This document shows, piece by piece, positions 1 through 7,871 of a DNA stretch of 64,000 nt (position 1 is the first letter of the stretch; each line of letters begins with the position of its first letter). The notes beneath the pieces were generated by a model, which did no database searches, was not told the origin of the DNA, and saw only the letters and a program-made list of their open reading frames with translations. The stretch comes from Paraglaciecola sp. 20A4 (GTDB taxonomy: Bacteria > Pseudomonadota > Gammaproteobacteria > Enterobacterales > Alteromonadaceae), in NCBI RefSeq assembly GCF_011378905.1, contig NZ_WTPY01000003.1, positions 248,001 to 312,000 of the forward strand, written 5' to 3'. The translations under genes were made by a program, and so were the position numbers.

Positions 1-798
1 GTGCGCAGTTTAACTGAATGGCAAGTCTTTGCGTTAATGGGCGTCGGTTTGTATCGCGGAGGATTGGTCAGCGGTTTAAAGGTCTTTAAAGCGTTACAGG
101 ATAATTTTAGTGAAGAAACCTTCGAAGAATTATGCAAACCCTTTGCTTGCGTGGCGACTGACCTTTATAGCGGCCGAGAAATTAACTTTCTAACGGGCTC
201 TGTTGTTGATGCTGTTCGTGCCTCCTGTGCCATACCTGGCTTATTTCCACCTACAACCTTTAATGATCGTTGGTTAGTCGACGGCGGTGTGGTTAACCCC
301 GTTCCCGTTAATTTGTGTCGTCATTTAGGGGCCGACATTGTTTTTGCCGTGAATTTGAGCGCTGACTTTCGTCCACAAACGATGGACAACAACGAAAAAG
401 AACGAGAGCGAAACCAACAAAAGATCACCGATATGTTTACTAAAAGCCAAAACCACTTATCTAAATGGTTTAAAAGCGATAGTAAGGTCAAAGAAAGTGA
501 CCCAGATAAACCGGACGATCAAGATGACGTAGAGTTAAACAGTGAAATAGCCAAACCTCGTGCGGCTAAAAACCATCCACCCAGCATGATTGGTGTTATG
601 GCAGGCTCATTGGATATTTTACAGGCTCGGGTGACCCGCTCTCGTTTAGCAGGAAACCCACCGGACATTCTGATAGAACCACAATTGCGTGATTTCGGTA
701 TGATGGAATTTTATCGTGCGGGTGAATTGATAGAAGAAGGCCGCAATAGCGTAAAGCGCATAGCTGACCAAATTCGTTATCAATTGCGCTTAGATTAG
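1..798 (+). CDS. Patatin-like phospholipase (RssA type), 5' end outside window
   Basis: C-terminal 265 residues of a patatin-like (RssA/NTE-type) serine acyl hydrolase. The segment with SCAIPGLFPP followed by the W-LVDGG motif (about residues 75-97) carries the catalytic Asp of the DGG box. The GxSxG nucleophile elbow must lie upstream of position 1, so the gene is cut by the window edge and the first GTG is probably an internal codon. An acidic, Lys-rich stretch (about residues 125-185) is a low-complexity insertion before the conserved C-terminus, which resembles RssA (DILQARVTRSRLAG). It is predicted to hydrolyse lipid acyl esters; the substrate is unknown. It converges with the minus-strand gene at 921. 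Confidence 0.8.
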   Translation: MRSLTEWQVFALMGVGLYRGGLVSGLKVFKALQDNFSEETFEELCKPFACVATDLYSGREINFLTGSVVDAVRASCAIPGLFPPTTFNDRWLVDGGVVNPVPVNLCRHLGADIVFAVNLSADFRPQTMDNNEKERERNQQKITDMFTKSQNHLSKWFKSDSKVKESDPDKPDDQDDVELNSEIAKPRAAKNHPPSMIGVMAGSLDILQARVTRSRLAGNPPDILIEPQLRDFGMMEFYRAGELIEEGRNSVKRIADQIRYQLRLD

Positions 799-848
799 TT
801 TTTATGGCTAAGTTTAAGCAGACAAAGCAACACATAAATTAATTCAAA

Positions 849-885
849 AGGTCAGGTCAAATAATATAATTAATTAATCTGACCT
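849..885. terminator. Possible bidirectional terminator between convergent genes
   Basis: A perfect 7-bp inverted repeat AGGTCAG/CTGACCT encloses a 23-nt AT-only-like loop. It lies between the converging patatin-like gene and the gene at 921. On the minus strand the stem is followed by TTTTGAATT. The stem is short and the loop long, so the call is weak. Confidence 0.3.
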
Positions 886-920
886 AAACAATGATTTACA
901 TAATCCGATTAAAAGTCTTG

Positions 921-1589
921 TTACTTAGTAGTTCTAGCGGTTATGCGTAACGGAATAGTAGGTAACGATAAGCTCTTTTTTTCATCCAACCAGCTTTTTT
1001 CAAGCACTAAACGCCCCTCACTAATATTCAATCCATTATTCAAGGGTTGAGTTAACTGCGAGTCAGCAAAATGAACAATCAAGCCGTCGACAGAGGGCAT
1101 TAAGAACGATAAAAAACTGCCCATATCAGCAAAGAATGTCTGATATTGCTGATATAGCACCTCTATGTCCTCAGCGCTGTATTGCATCTTTAACCATTGG
1201 GGAGTCGTTTCGAGTTGCACAGACATATCACATTGATTCACTGGTTCTTCTATAACCAGGGCAACCGTTGCATTAGCCATCTTTAATGCTTTTTCACTTG
1301 GAACCGTAAAACGTTGCTCAGAAGATACCGGTAAAGGGATATTGAGTTTTTGGGTATGAATATAGGCTGAACTTATATGGCATAAGTCGCCCGTTGTGAC
1401 ATGCTTGAAGCCAAAGGCAAACTGCAAGGCGTTATTGTCCTCATCTTGCAACTTACGGACATGGCTGTAAAAAGTGCTGTAATCAACGTTTAAAGAGGCT
1501 TGAGGAAATGTAGATAAAGCCTTCAGTTCTTCTTGTGCAACTGCAAAGCAGCTTGGAATAATACAAGCTGCGAGTAACCATTTTTTCAT
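921..1589 (-). CDS. Periplasmic protein, DUF2987-type
   Basis: A 222-residue protein with a clear signal peptide (MKKWLLAACIIPSCFAVA, residues 1-18), so it is exported to the periplasm. The body has no motif I can tie to an enzyme. Size, layout and position beside a Bax-like glucosaminidase match my memory of the DUF2987 family of Vibrio, Shewanella and Alteromonas, but the family call comes from recall. Its ATG overlaps the stop of the upstream Bax-like gene (ATGA, 1586-1589), so the two are translationally coupled and probably act in the same envelope process. Confidence 0.6.
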   Translation of the reverse strand: MKKWLLAACIIPSCFAVAQEELKALSTFPQASLNVDYSTFYSHVRKLQDEDNNALQFAFGFKHVTTGDLCHISSAYIHTQKLNIPLPVSSEQRFTVPSEKALKMANATVALVIEEPVNQCDMSVQLETTPQWLKMQYSAEDIEVLYQQYQTFFADMGSFLSFLMPSVDGLIVHFADSQLTQPLNNGLNISEGRLVLEKSWLDEKKSLSLPTIPLRITARTTK

Positions 1590-2446
1590 AAATCCATATG
1601 CTCTTTATTGACTCTCATCATGCTAAGTAATTCATCGATATAGTCTTGCCCACGTTCTGAATAGCTGTGCAAACCATGGACTAAAGCTTTAGCCGTAATT
1701 TGCTTATCTTGTGCTCGTAGGTTTGCTCTAATATCGCGCAATTCTTGATACGCATAATGTCGATTAAGGTTTCTTATATAGGTTTTAACTGCATGAGATA
1801 AGTCTTTAAACTTAGCCACTTCATGGACAGTACCTTCATTGCGGCGTTTGGGTACAAAACCACAGCCTTTTTTAAAGCACCATAATCCAAAAAAATTATA
1901 GCCTTTACGGGCAAATCGCGACGTACCCCATCCTGACTCATTCGCGGCTTGAATAAGAACTAATTCAGCTGGGATCATATCGACACGTTTAAGCAGTACG
2001 GCCATAGATTCTTGCATAGACAGTGCCTTATCAACTTTGTAATCCCGTCGTAAGCGCTTTAAAAGCTTAACACTAAACGGGCTTAACGTGGCTTTTTGTT
2101 CGAGTTGTTGGGCCATGCTGACAATTGCTTTACGTTTAATTAAGGTAATATTATTTTGACGATTAATTTCAGGTAGTAAGTAAGCAAAAAAAGCCCGCTT
2201 TTTATCTGTAATATCCTCATATTTTTTAAAATTGGGGATTTTTTTAGAAGCGCTAGCGTCAGGTAATACCTGGGCCTTTCCCGCTAAATCGTCGATCAGA
2301 ATACGTAGCTCTGTGTCGTCCAGATGCAACGCAGTGTCTGGTAATTGAGATTCAAAATAATTGTCAGCGGTATACATAATACCAAACAGGATTATTGCGA
2401 CCGCAAAGTAACGAAATTTATGTAATGAGTTGTGAGTGTTAAGCAT
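1586..2446 (-). CDS. Bax-like glucosaminidase-domain protein
   Basis: A peptidoglycan hydrolase-like protein of the Bax/glucosaminidase family (286 aa). An N-terminal membrane anchor (about residues 10-28) is followed by a region rich in charged residues and then the glucosaminidase fold. The family core AANESGWGTSRFARKGYNFF (catalytic Glu in NESGWG), a Cys pair (WCFKKGC) and the LHSYSERGQDYIDEL end are all present. I chose the ATG at 2446 over an upstream TTG (2491), because the longer form would overlap the preceding gene by 53 bp while 2446 overlaps it by 8 bp. It is expected to cut glycan strands in the periplasm. It is the middle gene of a three-gene coupled group. Confidence 0.8.
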   Translation of the reverse strand: MLNTHNSLHKFRYFAVAIILFGIMYTADNYFESQLPDTALHLDDTELRILIDDLAGKAQVLPDASASKKIPNFKKYEDITDKKRAFFAYLLPEINRQNNITLIKRKAIVSMAQQLEQKATLSPFSVKLLKRLRRDYKVDKALSMQESMAVLLKRVDMIPAELVLIQAANESGWGTSRFARKGYNFFGLWCFKKGCGFVPKRRNEGTVHEVAKFKDLSHAVKTYIRNLNRHYAYQELRDIRANLRAQDKQITAKALVHGLHSYSERGQDYIDELLSMMRVNKEHMDL

Positions 2447-3182
2447 AGAAAACCGAATCTTTTTTATCTGTATTAGTAGAAGGTTGTCCAATTACTTCAA
2501 CACCGAATAAGGTACGGTACAACACGCCTTTAGTATGAATATACCAAGGAACAAGCCAAATTAGTGCAATGCCAAAGGTAAATAGACCCGCAATAAATAA
2601 CACGAAAGACAAAATATAAAACTGGCTCAATGGTAACCAATACCGATTAAAAACACGCATCGACATTAAAATTGCTTGGCTAGGTCGATACTTTTTTTCT
2701 ACCAACAGCACCAACGCAAAACCAGTAGACATTGCTAAATAGATACCAGGCAAAATATACAATGCGATACCTAAATTAACCAATGCACCCAACATTAAAG
2801 CACAAAAAATTAACATCGCTGATGCTGCTAAACGTTTCACTAGCCCTATAAAAGACGTTTTTAAACCTATGCTATGGCTGATACCCATCATCATCAAGGC
2901 CGTAATAAGAGGTGTGGTGATCAAGGTAAATAGCAGGTTTAAACCAAAACTCAATGATACTGACGGGTTTTGTAAATCGTCGATACTGACAAAACGCCCA
3001 ATTAACATCAGTAACAGTAGTATCATGCCCAGCGTGAATAACCCGCCTTGCAAAATGCTATAAAAGTGTTGCTTTGATATCGCCCACCCTTCTTTAGCGC
3101 AGGTGCTTAAATCAAGTGTTGTTTCGCCGGCAAGCGATTTATCGATGTTGCCACCTTGCGTGTGTTTGTTCTGTTGTTCCAC
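2439..3182 (-). CDS. Hypothetical integral membrane protein
   Basis: A 247-residue protein with a hydrophilic N-terminus (about 40 residues) and then five or six predicted membrane spans (segments near residues 45-70, 80-105, 115-145, 150-165 and 185-215). No catalytic motif is visible and I do not recognise the family; the layout is like YciC/DUF975-type bundles. It is first in a tight group with the Bax-like and DUF2987-type genes (8-bp and 4-bp overlaps), which points to an envelope role. The start ATG is followed by a Gln/Asn-rich stretch. Confidence 0.6.
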   Translation of the reverse strand: MEQQNKHTQGGNIDKSLAGETTLDLSTCAKEGWAISKQHFYSILQGGLFTLGMILLLLMLIGRFVSIDDLQNPSVSLSFGLNLLFTLITTPLITALMMMGISHSIGLKTSFIGLVKRLAASAMLIFCALMLGALVNLGIALYILPGIYLAMSTGFALVLLVEKKYRPSQAILMSMRVFNRYWLPLSQFYILSFVLFIAGLFTFGIALIWLVPWYIHTKGVLYRTLFGVEVIGQPSTNTDKKDSVFYA

Positions 3183-3286
3183 AAATTACCCTTTAAAAAA
3201 CCACTTACGACATAATACCCGAACTTTATAACCAGAGGGAAACTCATCGAATGATAATAGCGCCATGATACCTTTCGACAAACCTA

Positions 3287-3922
3287 TTATGCTAAAACCA
3301 GTTTTGCAGCCAAGACAAGCAATACAGCCCCCATCACTCTATCGAACCAGTGGCTGTATTGACTAATAAAAGCGCGTACTTTGCGTGTACTGAGCAAATA
3401 AGACAAAAAGCAAAACCAAATACCCGTTGCCACGGCTAGGTACAAACCGTATACCAATTTCACGCCGAAGGGCGTCTCCGCCGAAACCGCCACGGCAAAC
3501 ACTGAAAGAAAAAACAACGTCGCCTTGGGGTTTAGACCGTTCGTTAGGAACCCAACCGTAAACGCTTTTTTGTCGCTGATCATTTTCAAATCAGCACCGT
3601 TTTGCACCCCGCCAACCGTGTTTGGAGCAGGACTTCGAATCGCTCCAATAGCAATATAAACCAAGTAGGCAGCAGCCACGTAACTGAATATTTTAAATAC
3701 CATGGGGTTCGTTTTCAGTAATAACCCAATTCCTAACAACGAATAGGTAACATGCAATAATATTGCTGCGCCCACACCAATACTTGTAATCATCGCTAGT
3801 CTGCGGCCGTAATTAATGCTGTGCTTCAATACGATTGCAAAGTCTGGTCCAGGGCTTGCCACAGCTAATAAATGCACAGCAGCAATCGTTAAAAATTCTC
3901 CCCAATATAGACTCAGATCCAC
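3287..3922 (-). CDS. LysE/RhtB-family amino-acid exporter
   Basis: A 211-residue inner-membrane permease of the LysE/RhtB family. The diagnostic N-terminal SPGPDFAIVLKHS motif (about residues 24-36), the GxGxGxGA-like stretch after it and the NPKATLFFLSVF motif (about residues 131-142) are all present. About six membrane spans are predicted. Family members export amino acids such as threonine, homoserine or lysine; the substrate here cannot be read from sequence. Its ATG lies 4 nt after the cobB stop, so it is very likely co-transcribed with that deacylase. Confidence 0.88.
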   Translation of the reverse strand: MDLSLYWGEFLTIAAVHLLAVASPGPDFAIVLKHSINYGRRLAMITSIGVGAAILLHVTYSLLGIGLLLKTNPMVFKIFSYVAAAYLVYIAIGAIRSPAPNTVGGVQNGADLKMISDKKAFTVGFLTNGLNPKATLFFLSVFAVAVSAETPFGVKLVYGLYLAVATGIWFCFLSYLLSTRKVRAFISQYSHWFDRVMGAVLLVLAAKLVLA

Positions 3923-3926
3923 TTTA

Positions 3927-4619
3927 TTATTCCTCGACGTTTTGTGTTAAATATTGCGTTACAATCAAACTAGCCATTCCATAATGCGCCTCTTTGAATG
4001 CATTATTCATTTCGCTGGGTAGCAAATTTAATTCCACTGTATGCGCTTGGTTATGATTAGCCAGTTGAACCAAGCCCGCAGCTGGGTAAACATTGCCTGA
4101 GGTGCCAATAGAAATAAAGAAATCAGCTTCGACCACGGCCTGTTCGATTTCTTCCATATAAAACGGCATTTCACCAAACCATACAATATCTGGCCTGATT
4201 GACTGCTGTGGAGTACAGCATATGCAGCGAGCGGCACCATCAAAACTTCCAGTCATAGAGAAAGTTCGTTGACTATGACAGCATCTTGCGCGCAATAATT
4301 CACCGTGCATATGCAGAATGTTTTGGCTGCCCGCACGCTCATGTAAATCATCAACATTTTGGGTGATAATTAACACCTTACCTTTGTGGCATCTCTCGAA
4401 TTCAGCCAATGCATAATGCGCTTTATTAGGGTTGACCACGTTGCTCTGCAATTGTGCGCGTCGTAGATTATAAAATCGATATACTAGCTCAGGATCGCGT
4501 AAAAAGGCCTCAGGGGTCGCCACATCTTCAATAGAATGCTCTTCCCATAGACCGTCATTATCGCGAAATGTGCGCAATCCAGATTCAGCAGATATCCCTG
4601 CCCCTGTTAAGAACACCAC
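3927..4619 (-). CDS. cobB: NAD-dependent protein deacylase CobB (sirtuin)
   Basis: Class III sirtuin removing acyl groups from lysines with NAD. GAGISAESGLRTF (residues 6-18), TQNVD (86-90), the catalytic His of HMHG (His105), zinc Cys at 113/114 and 132/134/135, and GTSGNVYPAAG are present. Tyr50 and Arg53 (FYNLRR) are the pair that in CobB and SIRT5 mark desuccinylase activity, so it should act on succinyl- as well as acetyl-lysine. The reading frame starts with a GTG giving only five residues before the GAGIS loop. The open frame continues upstream to 4689 without an ATG. A non-ATG start further up is possible, so the N-terminus is uncertain. Confidence 0.92.
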   Translation of the reverse strand: MVFLTGAGISAESGLRTFRDNDGLWEEHSIEDVATPEAFLRDPELVYRFYNLRRAQLQSNVVNPNKAHYALAEFERCHKGKVLIITQNVDDLHERAGSQNILHMHGELLRARCCHSQRTFSMTGSFDGAARCICCTPQQSIRPDIVWFGEMPFYMEEIEQAVVEADFFISIGTSGNVYPAAGLVQLANHNQAHTVELNLLPSEMNNAFKEAHYGMASLIVTQYLTQNVEE

Positions 4620-4691
4620 ATTTGCATCGGGGGGGATCCCCGCCCCTAATACGTAATCGGTAAGATGGTTAATGACACAAATTCCTCTTTA

Positions 4692-5047
4692 ATTTTTCTA
4701 TTAGGGTCAACTCAAGTCCTATATTATGCCACGATGCCAAGATTAACGAATACAGGCACAGCCATAAAATTCGGCGCAAGGACATAACGTTTCAGAATGA
4801 ATGTCATGTCTATTATGCCTTAATACCCCAAGGGTAAAAAGTCAGGTTTATGCACGCTATTCTTTACAGTGCGTGAATAAGCTAAATCGGCGGTATAGGT
4901 TCTATTTAATGTGAGCGTTACCAGCGTTTACAAATAGATTTACCCTTCATAACCGACTTATATAACGATAAGACTTCCGGCATATTTCCTTTATGCAACC
5001 TAATTGGTATAAGCTATATAGCCGTTTTACATTGTGAATACTCTATT
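4692..5047. other. Intergenic region between cobB and the RpiR-type regulator
   Basis: This 356-bp divergent gap must hold the promoters of the cobB-lysE pair and of the regulator gene at 5048. I find no open frame of note, no RNA gene and no copy of the palindrome seen at 7798-7840. A G/C block with GGGGATCCCC lies just to its left, inside the cobB leader. Confidence 0.4.
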
Positions 5048-5866
5048 TTGGCAAAAATTCCGTTTATTGATCGCATAGAACAGCAATACCAAGAACTCTC
5101 TCCTAATGCTCGGTTAATAGCTGATCACCTTAAACATACCCCGCTTGATGTATTGAGTTGTTCGGTAGCTGAAATTGCTCAAAAAACCCATACGTCTAAA
5201 GCAACCGTGAGTCGTTTTTTTCGTCAGCTTGGTTATGACTCACACTCAGATGCAAAACAAGAGCTAAATGCATTTAGGGCAAATGGCTACCCGATGTACA
5301 TGGAGTCAGATCAGGGCGGTGCCTTAAGTCGAGAAATACAGCGAATTGAACAAACTTGGAGTAATCTAGATCAAGTCCAGTTAAATGCGCTAATTCAATC
5401 TATATGCAAAGCGTCTCGCATTACGCTTATTGGCTTTCGTAATAGCTATCCAGTGGCTCTTCATTTTCGCCAACAATTATTACAAATTCGCAGCAAGGTG
5501 CGTCTTTTGCCCCAACCTGGGCAAACGTTAAGTGAAGAACTGCGTGATATTAGTGACGATGAATTGGTTATTTTAATTGGTTTTCGGCGTAGACCTAAAA
5601 TATTCAAACCTTTGCTTAACAAAATTCAACACCACAATGTCGCGCTACTAGCGGATCCGTCTGGTCAAATATACGCCGAACAAGTTAAACAGTTAATTAT
5701 TTGTCAACTTGGTCAAGAGCAAGCCCTTGATAGCTACGCAGCACCAATGAGTGTCATTTCTATAATTTGTAATCAGGTCTTTACCTTACTCGGGAACTCC
5801 TCGGACAAACGGATCAGCGAGATATCATCTCTTTACGAAGAACTAGATGAACTCGAAAAACGTTAA
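5048..5866 (+). CDS. MurR/RpiR-family transcriptional regulator (HpxU-like)
   Basis: A 272-residue regulator: N-terminal RpiR helix-turn-helix (about residues 1-80; AEIAQKTHTSKATVSRFFRQ is the recognition unit) and a SIS ligand-binding domain (about residues 110-240). SIS domains usually bind sugar phosphates, but members next to ureide genes (HpxU in Klebsiella) regulate purine-nitrogen use. It precedes a plus-strand cluster for allantoate/oxamate-type catabolism and is its likely local regulator. The start is a TTG at 5048; no in-frame ATG lies upstream and the protein already begins like other RpiR members (IDRIEQQYQELSPNARLIADHL). No strong ribosome-binding site is visible. Confidence 0.85.
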   Translation: MAKIPFIDRIEQQYQELSPNARLIADHLKHTPLDVLSCSVAEIAQKTHTSKATVSRFFRQLGYDSHSDAKQELNAFRANGYPMYMESDQGGALSREIQRIEQTWSNLDQVQLNALIQSICKASRITLIGFRNSYPVALHFRQQLLQIRSKVRLLPQPGQTLSEELRDISDDELVILIGFRRRPKIFKPLLNKIQHHNVALLADPSGQIYAEQVKQLIICQLGQEQALDSYAAPMSVISIICNQVFTLLGNSSDKRISEISSLYEELDELEKR

Positions 5867-6303
5867 TTAAACTTCCTCAAAAGTGCATATTCTGGAGAAA
5901 TGACCCTATCTTAATTGACTGAAAGAATTCTTGTTCATCCCACCTTGAAAGATTAATTATTACACCAACAACTAAATAACGAGTGACACACTTGCTAATG
6001 ATAAGGTGTTCCTCGTTAGAAGCGGGAAGATGGCACAAGTCGTGGCATAACTAGATTTTCAATTTGCTAAATAATCATTGAAGAGAAACCCTGTTGTTTC
6101 GCTAATTTTCAGTTCTCAACATGTCACAATTCATACAGCACCTGAGTATGAATAGTGCCCAAGCGAGAGTATTCTTGATGTGAATGTGCATGTGCATGTA
6201 AAAAGTGACGATGCGAGCTAGCGCTAAACATTACTTCACGATATCAATGCGAAATCTATTAGACGATGAAATCCCTATAGACACAAAAGACTAAGGAAAT
6301 ACT
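5867..6303 (+). promoter_or_regulatory. Leader region of the fumarase-like gene
   Basis: A 437-bp gap with no credible gene. GAAAC-N6-GTTTC at 6085-6100 resembles a loose version of the palindrome GAAAC-N4-GTTTC at 7825-7838, with 2 bp wider spacing. A short tandem GTGCATGTGCATGT lies near 6186-6199. AAGGAAAT just before the ATG at 6304 is a good ribosome-binding site. No promoter boxes are convincing. Confidence 0.35.
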
Positions 6304-7638
6304 ATGCAATCCCCTGAAATCGAAAAGCCTATATTATACCAAGAGCAAACCGCCCTCGCCCTAGAGAACTTTAGGATCAGCGGCACGCCTATGCCAAGCG
6401 AATTTATCCACGCTCTTGCGCTAATAAAAGCCAGTGCTGCCAAAGCTAACGCAGAACATGCGGGCCTAAATGACGAAATAGCCATAGATATACAGCGAGC
6501 AGCGATGGAAGTGTCCCAAGGTAAGCATGATGATGCCTTTATGGTTGACGTATTTCAAACCGGCTCAGGCACCAGTACGAATATGAATGTGAATGAAGTC
6601 ATTGCTTCGCTGGCCACTGATAAGCTTGGTAAACCCGTTCACCCGAATGACCATGTGAACATGGGACAAAGTTCTAATGACGTTATTCCTAGCGCTATCC
6701 ATGTCAGTGCTACCTTAGCTATCAGCCGAGAATTAATCCCTGCATTACAAAGCTTAATGTCAGCGATTGACGCTAAAAGTATATTGTATCGCGAGACGGT
6801 GAAAACCGGCCGCACGCACTTAATGGACGCTATGCCGATTACACTCGGACAAGAATTAAGTGGCTGGAGCAAGCAAATTCAATTCGCTATAACACGCTTA
6901 ATAGAAGTGTTGCCGAGAATTTCTGCTCTCGCTCTGGGCGGTACCGCAGTAGGAACAGGTATAAATACCCATCCTGATTTTGCTCGCTCAGCCTGTCGTG
7001 AATTGAGTCAACTCACCGGATTGCGTTTTCTACCAGCAGATAATTATTTTGCCGCGATCAGCAGCCAAGATACGGCGGTAGAGGTCAGCGGTCATTTAAA
7101 TACTCTAGCGGTTAGTTTAATGAAAATATGCAATGACCTTCGCTGGATGAATAGCGGGCCGCTGACTGGATTGGGCGAAATATCACTGGAGAAACTGCAA
7201 GCAGGTAGCAGTATTATGCCAGGCAAAGTGAATCCTGTGATCCCAGAAGCGGTTGCCATGGTGTGCGCGCAAGTAATGGGATACCATCAAAGTATCACCA
7301 TTGCAGGGCAATCAGGTAACTTTCAGCTCAATACTATGCTGCCACTTATCGGATTCAACCTACTCAGCAGCTTAAGTTTATTGACGAATGGTATCAGTGC
7401 GTTAACGCACAAAGCCATTGTACCGATGAAAGCCAATATCGATAAAATGGCACAATCACTGGGCATGAATCCGATATTGGTTACCGCGTTAAATAGTAAA
7501 GTAGGTTACGAACAGGGGGCCCTTATCGCCAAAGCCGCCTATGAACAAAAGCGACCTGTGGTAGATGTGGCTGCTGAAATGACTGATATTCCAATCGAAA
7601 CATTACGCACACTATTAGATCCTAAATCTATGACTTAA
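6304..7638 (+). CDS. Class II fumarase-like lyase (fumarase/aspartase superfamily)
   Basis: A 444-residue member of the fumarase/aspartase superfamily. TGSGTSTNMNVNEV (residues 86-99), NDHVNMGQSSNDV (115-127), GRTHLMDA with the general His172, and the superfamily signature GSSIMPGKVNP (301-311) are intact, so it should be active. Family members add or remove water or ammonia across fumarate. After the signature it reads PVIPEAV, as in aspartases and actinobacterial fumarases, rather than the PTQCEA of E. coli FumC. The usual N-terminal GEV-VP-YGAQT block is shortened to a YQEQT remnant. Fumarate hydratase is the best guess. Its place between the regulator and the ureide genes makes a pathway-specific role possible. 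Confidence 0.8.
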   Translation: MQSPEIEKPILYQEQTALALENFRISGTPMPSEFIHALALIKASAAKANAEHAGLNDEIAIDIQRAAMEVSQGKHDDAFMVDVFQTGSGTSTNMNVNEVIASLATDKLGKPVHPNDHVNMGQSSNDVIPSAIHVSATLAISRELIPALQSLMSAIDAKSILYRETVKTGRTHLMDAMPITLGQELSGWSKQIQFAITRLIEVLPRISALALGGTAVGTGINTHPDFARSACRELSQLTGLRFLPADNYFAAISSQDTAVEVSGHLNTLAVSLMKICNDLRWMNSGPLTGLGEISLEKLQAGSSIMPGKVNPVIPEAVAMVCAQVMGYHQSITIAGQSGNFQLNTMLPLIGFNLLSSLSLLTNGISALTHKAIVPMKANIDKMAQSLGMNPILVTALNSKVGYEQGALIAKAAYEQKRPVVDVAAEMTDIPIETLRTLLDPKSMT

Positions 7639-7797
7639 CACGTTGACGTTATGAAATAGCGAGCAAGGGTATTGGTGAATCTGCCTCCGCTTGTTTCATT
7701 CTAAAAGTTAAAATTTGTTATTGTAGAATTGACGCAACAGTTGATTATAAAACAACAATTATTAAAAAATTGTTAAATTAAACGATATATCCACTAT

Positions 7798-7840
7798 AAC
7801 AAATGTTTCTCTTGACTATTTGATGAAACATTTGTTTCAT
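7798..7840. promoter_or_regulatory. Paired palindromic operator upstream of the amidase gene
   Basis: A perfect palindrome ATGAAACA-TT-TGTTTCAT spans 7823-7840. A second copy of its core lies inverted at 7798-7809 (AACAAATGTTTC, the exact reverse complement of 7825-7836). The two centres are about 27 bp apart. A TTGACT (7812-7817) resembling a -35 box lies between them. The element sits 31 bp before the amidase ATG at 7872 and is a good candidate operator for the RpiR-type regulator. Binding is inferred, not shown. Confidence 0.55.
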
Positions 7841-7871
7841 ATAAGACCATTTAGTCAACTTTTTAAGATCC

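Noticed and set aside
4630-4650. GC palindrome GGGGATCCCC near cobB as a riboswitch or operator
   Set aside because: Too short, and it lies in a frame that may still be coding; nothing else supports a regulatory structure.
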